NCBI GenBank assembly: GCA_963704835.1
Contig: CAVPHW010000025.1
Location: forward strand, 1 to 64,000
From: GCA-2746605 sp963704835
GTDB taxonomy: Bacteria > Bacteroidota > Ignavibacteria > Ignavibacteriales > Melioribacteraceae
Direction of reading: 5' to 3'
Length of the DNA: 64,000 nucleotides
The notes under the pieces are model-generated. The model did not search any database, was not told where the DNA came from, and saw only the letters and a program-made list of their open reading frames with translations. Positions 26,209-36,580 of the stretch are shown piece after piece. The translations under genes were made by a program, and so were the position numbers. Position 1 is the first letter of the stretch. Each line of letters starts with the position of its first letter.

Positions 26209-26810
26209 CTTGCTGAAGAAAAAATGGATTTTTCTGTAAAAGCAAAACGTGCAAAACCAATCAAAAGTTCCTTAGGTATAATTCTTTTTGGTACTGTTTG
26301 GACAGCTTTTACAAGTATTTTTGTTTTCGCATTTTTGTGGCCTTTATTCATAGGCGAAGAAGTACACTTCTCATCAAATAACGTTCCCACAGTTGCTAGC
26401 CCAGATAATTTAGAACCCATAATTCTTCCTGCAATAATAATTGGTGTTTTTGTTTTAATCGGCATTAGTTATGCTCGGTTTTGGTATTTTACTCAATATT
26501 TAAGAAAGGTGGTTATTTTGTTGGAACACCTTTGAGAATGATCAGCTACGAAAACAAATCTGTTCGCTCAATTGATTGGGAGCAGTTCTCTGGAGATATT
26601 GAAGTAAGCGGCGATGAGTTTAATGGCAATCTAACTCTACAGATGAGAACAGGAAAAATGGTAAGCAGTAAAAATAGTGGGAGCCGGTATGTTCCAGATA
26701 CAATTTATATTTCTGGAATTCCAAGTGTATATGAAATAGAACAAATTTGCAGAAAGCGAATTAAAGAAAATGACCCAACTCCACCTATTAAAGATGTTCA
26801 ATCTTTTTAG
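26167..26810 (+). pseudogene. unrecognised two-helix membrane protein, net +2 frame offset
   Basis: The first frame gives a charged start (DKYDLPKNLQTVLAEEKMDF), one transmembrane helix (ILFGTVWTAFTSIFVFAFLW) and the start of a second (ILPAIIIGVFVLI). The second frame gives FKKGGYFVGTPLRMISYEN, SVRSIDWEQFSGDIEV, and VYEIEQICRKRIKENDPTPP, a soluble domain. The frames differ by +2. Two extra bases (one G at 26461-26462, one T at 26487-26490) give a continuous hydrophobic helix; one missing T also fits but places Arg and aromatics in the helix. Function unknown. Confidence 0.65.
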
Positions 26811-27075
26811 ATTTCTTACAAATCGCTAGACTCTCTAAAGACAAAGAAATGTTTACGCATTAACTTACCTTATTTTCATGCATTGCAAATTGAAAAATAT
26901 AATTTAATATTTCATTCCTTTCTTAAAATAAAATCTACTTTTCAGCATTAAGACGTATCTGAAATATGATTTTTATTTTGTATAATTGCAGGCAGCAATA
27001 AACTACCGAACATAATTATTTATGATTTAAACCTAATAAATGATTTATTCTCACTATCCCCAAAGAAAACATATT

Positions 27076-28152
27076 ATGAAAACCTCTTCGTCAATCAAAA
27101 TTATTGTGCTAATTCTTTTTGTATCATCAGCAATAATATTGGGTCAGAACCCAAACAACATCTCAAGCAAATTTGATTTTATTCCCGGAGAGAAAGTTAT
27201 TTTTTATGACGATTTTATTACTGAAAATATTGGTGATTTTCCTGTACAGTGGAATACTAATGGTAGTGGTGAAATTGTTACAGCCAGCAATTTTGAAGGT
27301 CGTTGGTTTCAAATGACACAACGAGGATATTTTATACCGGAAGCCAAAGAAGATTTTACGGATAACTTTACAATTGAGTTTGATTTTGTTTATCTGAATC
27401 TTATTGACGGTGAAAGCGTAGGTGGTCTCGATTTCTTTCTACTTTCAACCGAACTTAACAATCCTCAAGGAGGAGGACAACCAGGGCAAGCTGGGATAAA
27501 AATACGACCGGAATATGATAATATTTTCTGGATCAACTGGTCAGAAATTAGAGAATGGCAAGGCGATCAAGGGGATGTCAATTACTCTTTAAAAGCATCT
27601 CAAAAATACCATATTTCAATTTGGGTACAAAAACAACGTGTAAGAGTTTATGCAAATGAAGATAAAATTCTTGATTTACCAAGAGGACTTCAGGCAGGTT
27701 ACAAATACAATGTTTTTCGTTTGGAACTTTTTAGCGATGAATTCTCAACTCTTATTTCTAATTTTAGAATAGCAACCGGCTTACCAGATATGCGAAATAA
27801 ATTAATAACCGAAGGCAAACTGGTAACTTATGGAATTTTATTTGATGTTAATTCAGATAAATTAAAACCGGAATCCTTTCCAACGATCAAAGAAATTGCT
27901 AATGTTCTTAAAGAAAACCCGACTATTAGAGTAAAAATTATTGGACATACAGATTCTGATGGAGCGGATGATCTGAATCTAGATCTCTCAAAACGAAGAA
28001 GTGAATCTGTGAAAAATGAGTTAGTCAAAACTTTTAGCATTGAAGAGGTAAGAATTGAAACCGAAGGCAAAGGCGAGGCAGTTCCCGTTGCTCCAAACGA
28101 TTCTGGTGTTAATAAAGCAAAAAATAGACGCGTTGAGTTAATAAAATTATAA
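27076..28152 (+). CDS. OmpA-family outer-membrane protein
   Basis: A 358-residue protein with a signal peptide ending ILGQ (about residue 21; start ATG 27076 chosen because the signal begins there). A central beta-sandwich resembles a concanavalin-like lectin/LamG fold (FYDDFITENIGDFPVQW, FTIEFDFVYLN, about residues 45-245). The C-terminal OmpA peptidoglycan-binding domain contains GILFDVNSDKLKPESF, IIGHTDSDGADDLNLDLSKRR and NKAKNRRVELIKL. The OmpA part binds peptidoglycan and so tethers the lectin-like part in the periplasm or at the outer membrane. Confidence 0.9.
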   Translation: MKTSSSIKIIVLILFVSSAIILGQNPNNISSKFDFIPGEKVIFYDDFITENIGDFPVQWNTNGSGEIVTASNFEGRWFQMTQRGYFIPEAKEDFTDNFTIEFDFVYLNLIDGESVGGLDFFLLSTELNNPQGGGQPGQAGIKIRPEYDNIFWINWSEIREWQGDQGDVNYSLKASQKYHISIWVQKQRVRVYANEDKILDLPRGLQAGYKYNVFRLELFSDEFSTLISNFRIATGLPDMRNKLITEGKLVTYGILFDVNSDKLKPESFPTIKEIANVLKENPTIRVKIIGHTDSDGADDLNLDLSKRRSESVKNELVKTFSIEEVRIETEGKGEAVPVAPNDSGVNKAKNRRVELIKL

Positions 28153-28194
28153 AATGAAATTAAAAATTGTAATGAGCTTTTTAGAGAACAATTC

Positions 28195-28220
28195 AAAAAA
28201 CCGCAGATTAAAGTCTGCGG
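28195..28220 (-). terminator. rho-independent terminator of gltBD
   Basis: The perfect stem CCGCAGA / TCTGCGG with six-base loop (28201-28220) is followed on the minus strand by six T. It starts seven bases after the gltD stop. Confidence 0.9.
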
Positions 28221-28226
28221 TTACAT

Positions 28227-29651
28227 CTATATTGTAATATACTCATTAACATTCTTCGCAGCTTCTCGTCCTTCGTTAATAGCCCAAACAACTAAAGACT
28301 GTCCTCTTCTCATATCCCCAGCAGCAAATATTCCGGGAATATTTGTCATTCTATTTTCATCAGTTTTAATATTGCTTCTCTCATCAAGCTCAAGATCTAA
28401 TTCAGTTATTAGATTATTTTTAACGGGACCTGTAAAACCCATTGCTAATAATACTAAATCAGCATCTATTGTAAATTCAGACCCTGGAATTTCATTCATG
28501 CTTCTCATTCCGTTCACTGGATTTTTATCGCCAAATTTTAGTTTTATTCCATGAAGTTTTTCAACTTTATTATTTTTACCAGTAAATTTTTTAGTCATCA
28601 CTGCAAATTTTCTTTCACAACCTTCTTCGTGCGAGGTTGATTTTCTTTCAACAAAAGCCCATTGCGGCCAAGGGTTATCGGAGCTTCTTTCTATCGGAGG
28701 TTGAGAGAGTAATTCTAAATTAGTAACAGACTTTGCCCCTTGTCGATTAGCTGTACCAATACAATCAGAACCTGTATCGCCGCCGCCAATAACAATTACA
28801 TTTTTACCTTTTGCATCAATTCTACTTCCATTAAAACTTTGACCTAGGTTTACTCTGCTTTGCTGTGCTAAATAATCCAGTGCATAATAAATTCCATTTA
28901 AGTTTTTTCCTTCAATACTTAACGCTCTTGGATTTTCAGCACCACCAGCTAAAACAATGGCATCAAATTGATCTAGCAATTCTGAAAGTAAAATATCCTT
29001 ACCAATTTCTGTATTAGTTTTAAACACGACGCCTTCTTCTTCCAATAATTTTATTCTTCTATTTACAACTGTTTTATCAAGTTTAAAATTTGGAATTCCA
29101 AGAGTCAGCAAACCTCCAATAAATTCATTTTTTTCAAATACAGTTACAGTATGAGTTGCTTTATTTAATTCATCGGCACAGGCTAATCCGGCTGGTCCCG
29201 AACCAACAATAGCTATTTTTTTTCCACTTCTTTTTTTAGGTGGATTTGCAGAAACCCATCCTTCCGAAAAGGCTTTTTCAATTATGGAAACTTCAATATC
29301 TTTAATTGTAACTGCATCATTATTAATAGCAAGTGTACATGAATTTTCACATGGAGCAGGACAAATTCTTCCTGTGAATTCCGGAAAATTATTTGTTCTA
29401 GCTAATCTATGATATGCCTCTTTCCAATTACCTCGGTAAACTAGATCATTCCAATCTGGGATTATATTACTAACTGGGCAGCCTGACTGGCAGAATGGAA
29501 TGCCACAATCCATACAACGTGCGCCTTGCTCTTTAAGATCTTTTTCTTTTAAAGAAATAGTAAATTCATTCCAGTGGGTTAATCTTTTTTCTACTTTTTC
29601 TTTTTTCAGATCAACTCTTTTATGATTTATAAATCCTTTAACTTCACCCAT
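28227..29651 (-). CDS. gltD: glutamate synthase, small subunit
   Basis: A 474-residue GOGAT beta subunit. It supplies electrons from NADPH, via FAD and Fe-S clusters, to the large subunit for glutamate formation from 2-oxoglutarate and glutamine. N-terminal cluster ligands are visible in CMDCGIPFCQSGCPV (about residues 43-57) and CPAPCENSCTLAI (about 98-110). The FAD dinucleotide fold is at VGSGPAGLACA (about 150) and the NADPH fold at VIGGGDTGSDCIG (about 288). The length is that of the family. It lies 25 bases after gltB on the same strand, ending at a strong terminator. Confidence 0.97.
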   Translation of the reverse strand: MGEVKGFINHKRVDLKKEKVEKRLTHWNEFTISLKEKDLKEQGARCMDCGIPFCQSGCPVSNIIPDWNDLVYRGNWKEAYHRLARTNNFPEFTGRICPAPCENSCTLAINNDAVTIKDIEVSIIEKAFSEGWVSANPPKKRSGKKIAIVGSGPAGLACADELNKATHTVTVFEKNEFIGGLLTLGIPNFKLDKTVVNRRIKLLEEEGVVFKTNTEIGKDILLSELLDQFDAIVLAGGAENPRALSIEGKNLNGIYYALDYLAQQSRVNLGQSFNGSRIDAKGKNVIVIGGGDTGSDCIGTANRQGAKSVTNLELLSQPPIERSSDNPWPQWAFVERKSTSHEEGCERKFAVMTKKFTGKNNKVEKLHGIKLKFGDKNPVNGMRSMNEIPGSEFTIDADLVLLAMGFTGPVKNNLITELDLELDERSNIKTDENRMTNIPGIFAAGDMRRGQSLVVWAINEGREAAKNVNEYITI

Positions 29652-29676
29652 TTTATTACCTATGTACCAAATTTTA

Positions 29677-32600
29677 TTAATTTATTTCTTCAGTTAATAA
29701 TTTCTCTTTATCATTTCCCAAGGCATCATGTAAAACACTTTCGTAATCATTGGGAAATACTTTCACAAAACTCTTAAGAGAGTCTTCCCAATTTTCTAGA
29801 ATATTTTTAGCAACACTACTATTTGTATTTACAAAGTGATTATTGATAAATTTCTTTAATTCCTTTTTATCTTCTTTGCTTTCAACCTTATAAAGACTAA
29901 CCATTTCCAAGTTGCACAAATTCTTAAAATTCTTGTTAACATCCCACACGTAAGCAATTCCGCCACTCATACCAGCAGCAAAATTTTTACCTGTTTTTCC
30001 TAATACTATAACTCTACCGCCGGTCATGTACTCGCAACCATGATCACCGATTCCTTCAACAACAACGTTAGCCCCACTATTCCTTACAGCGAATCTTTCT
30101 CCAGCTTTACCATTAATATATACTTCACCAGATATTGCCCCATAAAGAACAACGTTGCCTACAATAATATTTTTCTCTGCTTTTCTTTTACTTGCCTCAT
30201 TCGAAGCTATATTTATTTTTCCTCCTGAAAGGCCCTTACCAACATAATCATTGCAATCTCCCTCAAGATTAAACGTAATTCCTTTACTTAAAAATGCTCC
30301 AAAACTTTGACCGGCTGTACCTTCAAAATCTATAGTAATAGTGTCTTCAGGAAGTCCGGCAAGACCATATTTCCTGGCTACAATTGAACTGAGCATTGTG
30401 CCGATAGTTCTGTTTTCATTCCTAATCGTTTGAAAAAATCTTACTGGAATTCCTTTATCAATTGCTTTTTTACTTGCTTGAATTAATCTGTTATCCAAGG
30501 ATTTTTCCAAAGGTATATGTTGGTTCTCGGAGTGATGTGTAGCTTTTTTAGCAGGAACATCTATTCTATGCAAGATACTTGTCAAATCTAAATGCTTGGC
30601 TTTCCAATGATCTACTTTATGAATTTTTGCTAGATAGTCAGGTTTGCCAACCAGATCATCAAATTTTTTAACACCTAATTGTGCCATTATTTCTCTCACT
30701 TCTTCAGCAATAAAATTAAAGAAGTTAATTACATGTTCAGGTTTACCAACAAATAGTTTTCTTAATTCATCGTCTTGAGTCGCAATTCCAACCGAACAAG
30801 TATTAAGGTGACATTTCCTAAGCATAACACACCCCATTGAAATTAACGCAGAAGTTGCAAAACCAAATTCGTCAGCACCAAGCAATCCGGTAATAACAAC
30901 ATCTCTTCCGGTTTTTAATTGCCCATCAACTTGAACTCTGATTCTTGTTCTTAGATCATTCATTACTAAAACTTGCTGGGTTTCTGCAATTCCAAACTCC
31001 ATTGGCAAACCGGCATGTTTTATTGATGTTAAAGGGGAAGCCCCTGTACCACCTTCGTAACCGCTAATTAATACATGATCAGCTTTTCCTTTTGCAACGC
31101 CTGCAGCAACGGTACCAACACCTGCTTCAGCAACAAGTTTTACACTTACATCAGCTTGTGGATTTGATTTTTTCAGATCATATATGAGCTGAGCAAGATC
31201 TTCAATTGAATATATATCATGATGCGGAGGTGGCGATATTAAACCAACCCCAGGAGTTGAATTTCTGGTTTTTGCAATATCCTTACTTACTTTGTGACCT
31301 GGAAGCTGTCCGCCTTCACCTGGCTTTGCACCTTGGGCCATCTTTATCTGAAGTTGATCTGCATTAACAAGATATTCTATATTAACGCCAAATCTTCCTT
31401 GTGCAACTTGTTTAATTCTACTTCTTTTTAAATTACCATCTTTATCAATTTTAAACCTTTCCGGATCTTCTCCACCTTCACCTGTATTCGAAAAACCGCC
31501 AAGTCTATTCATCGCAACAGCTAATGTTTCATGTGCTTCTTTGGATATTGATCCATAACTCATTGCCCCGGTGGCAAATCTTTTTACAATCTCGCTGGCT
31601 GGCTCAACTTCTTCTATTGGGATAGATTTTCTGTTTCTGAATTTTAAATATGATCGCAGTAATCCATAATTTTTTTCAGGATCATTAATAATATTAGAAT
31701 ATTTCTTATATGCATGATAATCGTTGTTTCTAACCGCTTGCTGAAGTAAGGCTATTGTTTCGGGATTCCATTGATGACTTTCACCTTCTTCTCTCCAACT
31801 ATAAAAACCTCCGCTATCAAGAGCATGTATCAAATTGTCAGTAAATGCAGATTCATGTCGCATGTCCGCTTCTTTCTCAATAATATCTAAACCCAATCCA
31901 CCAATTCTAGAAACTGTACCAGTAAAATATTTTTGAATCACTTGATCATTTAATCCAACACATTCAAAAATTTGTGCTCCGCAATAGGAATGAATTGTTG
32001 ATATCCCCATTTTAGAAATTACTTTAAATAATCCTTTTGAAACAGCATTTATAAAATTGCTTTCTGCTTCCGGATAGGAAATATTTTCTAGTTCATCATT
32101 CTTAATTAATTCTTCAATTGTCTCAAAAGCCAAATATGGATTAATAGCATTTGCGCCATAACCAATTAGTGTGGCAAAGTGATGGACTTCTCTTGCCTCT
32201 CCGGTTTCTAATACTATACTAATTTTTGTTCTGGTTCCTTTTTTTACCAAATGATGATGCAGCCCAGAACAAGCCAACAAACTCGGAATTGGCAATGTAT
32301 CTTTATCAACTCCTCTATCGCTGAGAATGATTAACGAAACTCCACTTTCAATTAACTTGTCACTTTTAATAAATACTTCAGATAGTGCTCGCTCTAACCC
32401 ACCAACTTTATTTTTAGAATAAATTAAAGGAACAACTTCTGAAACAAGCTGGTCTTTTTTTAAAGTCTTAAGTTTATTTAATTGACTATTTGTAATTATC
32501 GGTGTATCAAGTTTTATTCTTCGGCAATGAAAGGGTGTTTCAGCTAACAAGTTCAACTCAGGTCCCAACATAACCTCTTGGGACATTATAATTTCTTCTC

Positions 32601-34206
32601 TGATTGGATCTATTGGCGGATTTGTGACTTGCGCAAATAATTGTTTAAAATAATTAAAAAGCAATTGTGGTTTTTTACTCAAAATAGCTAAAGGAGTATC
32701 TGCTCCCATTGATCCGGTTGCTTCATAGCCATCAATTGCCATAGGTTTAACAATAAATTTTATGTCCTCAAGAGAGTAACCAAATACTTTTTGCTTAGCT
32801 AAAACACTTACCTTTGTTACACTACTTTCCTTTTCTTCTTTCAATGAATTAATATCGATTAAGTTCGAATCAAGCCATTTTTTATATGGTTTCTTTGAAA
32901 TTATTTCGTTCTTAATTTCTTCATCTCTAATAACTCTGCCTTCCTCTGTATCGACTAAAAATATTTTCCCAGGCTGCAGCCTTCCTTTTTTTAGTATTGT
33001 TCTTTCATCAATATCTAATGTCCCCGATTCTGATGCCATAACAATTTTGTCTTCCTCTGTTATAAAGTATCGTAACGGTCGGAGTCCATTTCTATCTAAT
33101 ATCGATCCAATATATCTTCCGTCTGTAAAACAAATAGCGGCTGGTCCATCCCAAGGCTCCATCAAACAAGAATGATATTTATAAAAAGCCCTTTTTTCTT
33201 CAGACATTTCTATCTCTTCAGAAATAGCTTCAGGTATCATCATCATCAATGCGTGAGGTAAAGACCTTCCTGAATACACCAAAGCTTCTAAGACATTATC
33301 AAATGCTGCAGAATCACTTTTACTCGGTGCTATCATTGGTGCAATTCGTTTTAAATCTTCCCCAAAATTTTGCCCTTGAAATAAGCTTTCTCTAGCATTG
33401 AACCAATTCTTGTTTCCTTTTAAAGTATTGATTTCTCCATTATGAGCAATCATTCTAAATGGATGAGCTAATGCCCAAGTAGGAAATGTGTTTGTGCTAT
33501 ATCTTGAGTGAACTAAGGCAATTGATGAGCTAAAATCTTCCTGGTTGAGGTCAGGGAAAAAAGCTCTCAATTGTTCGGCCATTAATTGGCCTTTATAAAC
33601 AAGTGTTTTTGAGGATAAACTACAGATGTAGAAATAATTTTTCTGCCCAACATCTAATGATCTTATTTTTAGACCAATTCGCTTTCTAATAACCAGTAAT
33701 TTTCTTTCAAAATCGGCAATATTTGTTTCCTCGCCTCTTTCAATGAATAACTGCTTAAATACTGGCATTAGGGATTTTGCCACATCACCAATATCTTCTG
33801 GATTTGTTGGTAAATCTCTAAAACCAATAAATATTTCACCTTCTTCGTTTACAATACTTTCAATTACATGCTCAACTTTATGTCGTTCTTCAGCTATTGT
33901 AGGAAGAAAGATTAAACCTACGCCATAATTCCCTTTTTCAGGTAAATCGAAGTCTATATCAAAGCATACCCTACGCAAAAACTCATCTGGAATTTGGACA
34001 GTTATTCCAGCACCATCACCGGTTTTTGGGTCGCATCCAACAGCTCCTCTGTGTTTTAGATTTTCTAATATCTCAATGCCATTTCGAACTATTTCATGAG
34101 ATGAAATTCCTTTAATGTTTGCAACAAATCCAACACCGCAGCTATCATGTTCAAACTCTGGATAATACATACCCACTTTTGCAGGTAAAGAATTATTCGT
34201 ATACAT
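29677..34206 (-). CDS. gltB: glutamate synthase, large subunit
   Basis: A 1509-residue GOGAT alpha subunit. The class II glutaminase domain begins with DSCGVGFVANIKG (Cys23, probably exposed by propeptide removal) and contains ALVHSRYSTNTFPTW. The central domain is followed by the FMN synthase barrel (about residues 850-1220: GFSNTGEGGEDPERF, AKPGEGGQLPGHKV, SGYEGGTGASPLTSIKHAGLP). The 3Fe-4S ligands lie in CVMLRKCHLNTCSVG. The C-terminal beta-helix (GTAGQSFGAF) completes the protein. Full length and unbroken over 4.5 kb. AAGGAT precedes the ATG. Confidence 0.98.
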   Translation of the reverse strand: MYTNNSLPAKVGMYYPEFEHDSCGVGFVANIKGISSHEIVRNGIEILENLKHRGAVGCDPKTGDGAGITVQIPDEFLRRVCFDIDFDLPEKGNYGVGLIFLPTIAEERHKVEHVIESIVNEEGEIFIGFRDLPTNPEDIGDVAKSLMPVFKQLFIERGEETNIADFERKLLVIRKRIGLKIRSLDVGQKNYFYICSLSSKTLVYKGQLMAEQLRAFFPDLNQEDFSSSIALVHSRYSTNTFPTWALAHPFRMIAHNGEINTLKGNKNWFNARESLFQGQNFGEDLKRIAPMIAPSKSDSAAFDNVLEALVYSGRSLPHALMMMIPEAISEEIEMSEEKRAFYKYHSCLMEPWDGPAAICFTDGRYIGSILDRNGLRPLRYFITEEDKIVMASESGTLDIDERTILKKGRLQPGKIFLVDTEEGRVIRDEEIKNEIISKKPYKKWLDSNLIDINSLKEEKESSVTKVSVLAKQKVFGYSLEDIKFIVKPMAIDGYEATGSMGADTPLAILSKKPQLLFNYFKQLFAQVTNPPIDPIREEIIMSQEVMLGPELNLLAETPFHCRRIKLDTPIITNSQLNKLKTLKKDQLVSEVVPLIYSKNKVGGLERALSEVFIKSDKLIESGVSLIILSDRGVDKDTLPIPSLLACSGLHHHLVKKGTRTKISIVLETGEAREVHHFATLIGYGANAINPYLAFETIEELIKNDELENISYPEAESNFINAVSKGLFKVISKMGISTIHSYCGAQIFECVGLNDQVIQKYFTGTVSRIGGLGLDIIEKEADMRHESAFTDNLIHALDSGGFYSWREEGESHQWNPETIALLQQAVRNNDYHAYKKYSNIINDPEKNYGLLRSYLKFRNRKSIPIEEVEPASEIVKRFATGAMSYGSISKEAHETLAVAMNRLGGFSNTGEGGEDPERFKIDKDGNLKRSRIKQVAQGRFGVNIEYLVNADQLQIKMAQGAKPGEGGQLPGHKVSKDIAKTRNSTPGVGLISPPPHHDIYSIEDLAQLIYDLKKSNPQADVSVKLVAEAGVGTVAAGVAKGKADHVLISGYEGGTGASPLTSIKHAGLPMEFGIAETQQVLVMNDLRTRIRVQVDGQLKTGRDVVITGLLGADEFGFATSALISMGCVMLRKCHLNTCSVGIATQDDELRKLFVGKPEHVINFFNFIAEEVREIMAQLGVKKFDDLVGKPDYLAKIHKVDHWKAKHLDLTSILHRIDVPAKKATHHSENQHIPLEKSLDNRLIQASKKAIDKGIPVRFFQTIRNENRTIGTMLSSIVARKYGLAGLPEDTITIDFEGTAGQSFGAFLSKGITFNLEGDCNDYVGKGLSGGKINIASNEASKRKAEKNIIVGNVVLYGAISGEVYINGKAGERFAVRNSGANVVVEGIGDHGCEYMTGGRVIVLGKTGKNFAAGMSGGIAYVWDVNKNFKNLCNLEMVSLYKVESKEDKKELKKFINNHFVNTNSSVAKNILENWEDSLKSFVKVFPNDYESVLHDALGNDKEKLLTEEIN

Positions 34207-34573
34207 AGAATATCCTTAATAAAAAAAATAGTGTAACTGAAATTTTCAAGAATTTTAATTCCCAATTACTGTTTTAAGATCATTAATAACAGTTTAATGG
34301 GAACTTCAATTTTGTGAGGGATCTGCCTCGGGGTGAATTGAAGTTATATTTACAAAGGATCTAAAATAACAAAAACACAAAAAAAATCAACCTAATAATA
34401 AAGAATATCCAATTATATTTAGGTATTATCCAATAATTTTAACCATAAATAAGGAAATATACACAAAGAACAATATATGATAAGGTGAATATCTTCTTAC
34501 AACTAATAATACACAAACTAAAATGCTAAGAAAAATGTTGATCTAATAATTAATAAACTTACTTTTAGCAAAG
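34207..34573. other. intergenic region upstream of gltB
   Basis: About 370 AT-rich bases between gltB and the porin gene, both on the minus strand. It should contain the gltBD promoter. A weak inverted repeat, ACTGTT...AACAGT, is seen at about 34266-34291; no known operator was recognised. Confidence 0.45.
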
Positions 34574-35266
34574 TTATATGTTCAAACTAAAACCAAACAA
34601 TAGATATCCGACTTCTTGATTAGGATTAACGATAAATGTTGTAAATACAGGTAATGAAAAATTCTCAGTTATATTAATTTCTCTTGAAACTGTTGCTCCT
34701 ATATTGATCAAATTAAACTTAGTAGTCTCATAATAGGTGTTCTCTCCACCAGGGGTTCCGCCAATAAATATATTTAACCCAACTTCATTTACTTCTGTAG
34801 AATAGCCAAGTTCAAAATAAACTGATTTATCATCATCATTTGATACATTAATGTATGCAGCAAGTGAAATTGGAATACTTTCCGAACCACCATAACTTAA
34901 TCCAACCTCCAGGGTGTGAGCTCCTCCATCTTTAAAATTCCCAATTTTAATTCCATTATTTGGAAAATAATAATCTGTAACGATTAAAGAAAAATCTGCA
35001 ATTGAATAGCTTGCATAAAAATCAATCTCTTCACTCCCATTTGATGTTGTTGTTAATGGATATGAACCCCAAATTCCAACTTCAAAATCTCCTGATGTAA
35101 ATGCCATTGAAGGTTGAAGACTAAATGAGTTTCCGAAATCTAATCCTCTCCACAAATACCGACTAACAAAATCAGAACCAGCGGAAAGAGTTGACTGAGA
35201 AAAACTTGTGTTGCTAATTAATAGTACAGCAAAAATTGACCATATAATATTTTTAGAATATTTCAT
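34574..35266 (-). CDS. TorF-type putative outer-membrane porin
   Basis: A 230-residue protein with a signal peptide (IIWSIFAVLLISNTSFSQ) and a small beta-barrel. GSDFVSRYLWRGLDFGNSFSLQPS resembles the opening of TorF-type putative porins (two blocks), and the protein ends in alternating YLLFGFSLNI with a terminal aromatic-rich strand. It directly follows amtB (36 bases) and precedes gltB, so a role in uptake of ammonium or another nitrogen source across the outer membrane is inferred from context, not shown. Confidence 0.78.
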   Translation of the reverse strand: MKYSKNIIWSIFAVLLISNTSFSQSTLSAGSDFVSRYLWRGLDFGNSFSLQPSMAFTSGDFEVGIWGSYPLTTTSNGSEEIDFYASYSIADFSLIVTDYYFPNNGIKIGNFKDGGAHTLEVGLSYGGSESIPISLAAYINVSNDDDKSVYFELGYSTEVNEVGLNIFIGGTPGGENTYYETTKFNLINIGATVSREINITENFSLPVFTTFIVNPNQEVGYLLFGFSLNI

Positions 35267-35301
35267 TGTAACTCCACATTTGAATAATTATTAAACGTAA
35301 T

Positions 35302-36552
35302 TTAGCTTACCTTTTCAAAATCCGGATAAGCTTCCATTGAGTGTTCGCCTAAATCTAAACCACCAATTTCTTCTTCTTCAGAAACACGTAAACCCATTGT
35401 CTTTTTTAGAATAAACCATAAAATACCTGTAAATAAAACAACAAAAGATCCAACAGCTAAAACACCTTTTAATTGAATCCACAATTGATCAAAGCCTGCC
35501 TTTGATCCCCAAATTCCAACAGCTAGTGTACCAAAGATTCCGCAAACAAGATGAACAGAAAGTGCGCCAACAGGGTCATCAATTTTTATTTTATCAAAAA
35601 ATATTACTGCCAACACAACAAGGACACCTGAAATTGCACCAATAATTATTGATGATGCTGGTCCCATTAAATCAGCACCAGCTGTTATTCCAACAAGTCC
35701 GGCTAAAATTCCGTTAAGCACCATTGTAATATCTGGGCTTTTTAATAAACTCCATGCTGTAATCATTGCTCCAATTGCTCCGGCAGAAGCAGCGAGTGAT
35801 GTTGTAACAAGCACAAGGGATACAGCTCCTGGATCGGCAGATAGTACTGAACCTCCATTAAAACCAAACCATCCTAGCCATAGCAGAAAAACTCCAATTG
35901 CTGCTAATGGCATACTATGCCCAGGAATTGGTGAAACACCTTTTTTTGTATATTTTCCAATTCTAGGACCAAGAAATATTACTCCCATCAAAGCACCCCA
36001 ACCACCAACAGAATGAACAAGAGTTGATCCAGCAAAATCATAAAATCCTAAAGTATCCAGGAAACCACCACCCCATTTCCACATTCCAGTAATTGGATAA
36101 GCAATTCCAACAAAAAGTGTTGAAAAAACCAAAAATGTACTTAGTTTTATCCGTTCTGCAACTGCCCCAGAAACAATTGTAGCCGCGGTAGCTGCAAACA
36201 TTCCCTGAAATAGGAAATCTGTCCAATATGTGTAACCAATATTATAAGCAGGTGTTAATCCGGCAGCATCTGTCGAAATTCCAAAACCTGAAAAGCCAAA
36301 CAATGCACCAACGTAATCTGCACCTGGATACATCAAATTGAACCCAACGATAGTATATGTAATTAATCCAATTGCTGGAATTATTGCATTTTTAAATAAA
36401 ATATTTACTGTGTTTTTTGAACGAGTTAAACCCACTTCAAGAGTTGCAAATCCCAAATGCATAATAAATACTAATGCTGTTGCAATCATCATCCACAGAT
36501 TATTAACCGTAAAAAGATTATTGGTAACGGAATTCATTAATTCTTCTGACAT
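35302..36552 (-). CDS. amtB: ammonium transporter
   Basis: A 416-residue Amt/MEP/Rh channel with eleven predicted helices. GFATLEVGLTRSKNTVNIL near the N-terminus is the family start. The twin pore histidines sit in STLVHSVGGWGALMGVIFLG (first) and GALSVHLVCGIFGTLAVGIWG (second, shown in part). The P-II-responsive C-terminal tail reads GLRVSEEEEIGGLDLGEHS. It is encoded 28 bases after glnK on the same strand, the classical arrangement in which GlnK plugs the channel in ammonium excess. Confidence 0.97.
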   Translation of the reverse strand: MSEELMNSVTNNLFTVNNLWMMIATALVFIMHLGFATLEVGLTRSKNTVNILFKNAIIPAIGLITYTIVGFNLMYPGADYVGALFGFSGFGISTDAAGLTPAYNIGYTYWTDFLFQGMFAATAATIVSGAVAERIKLSTFLVFSTLFVGIAYPITGMWKWGGGFLDTLGFYDFAGSTLVHSVGGWGALMGVIFLGPRIGKYTKKGVSPIPGHSMPLAAIGVFLLWLGWFGFNGGSVLSADPGAVSLVLVTTSLAASAGAIGAMITAWSLLKSPDITMVLNGILAGLVGITAGADLMGPASSIIIGAISGVLVVLAVIFFDKIKIDDPVGALSVHLVCGIFGTLAVGIWGSKAGFDQLWIQLKGVLAVGSFVVLFTGILWFILKKTMGLRVSEEEEIGGLDLGEHSMEAYPDFEKVS

Positions 36553-36580
36553 TTATTTCTCCATTAAATTTTTATAAATA

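Noticed and set aside
26167..26810. Counting this gene as two certain +1 insertions
   Set aside because: One missing T in the T-run at 26487-26490 would also join the frames, so it was left out of the clear cases although the two-insertion version gives a better helix.
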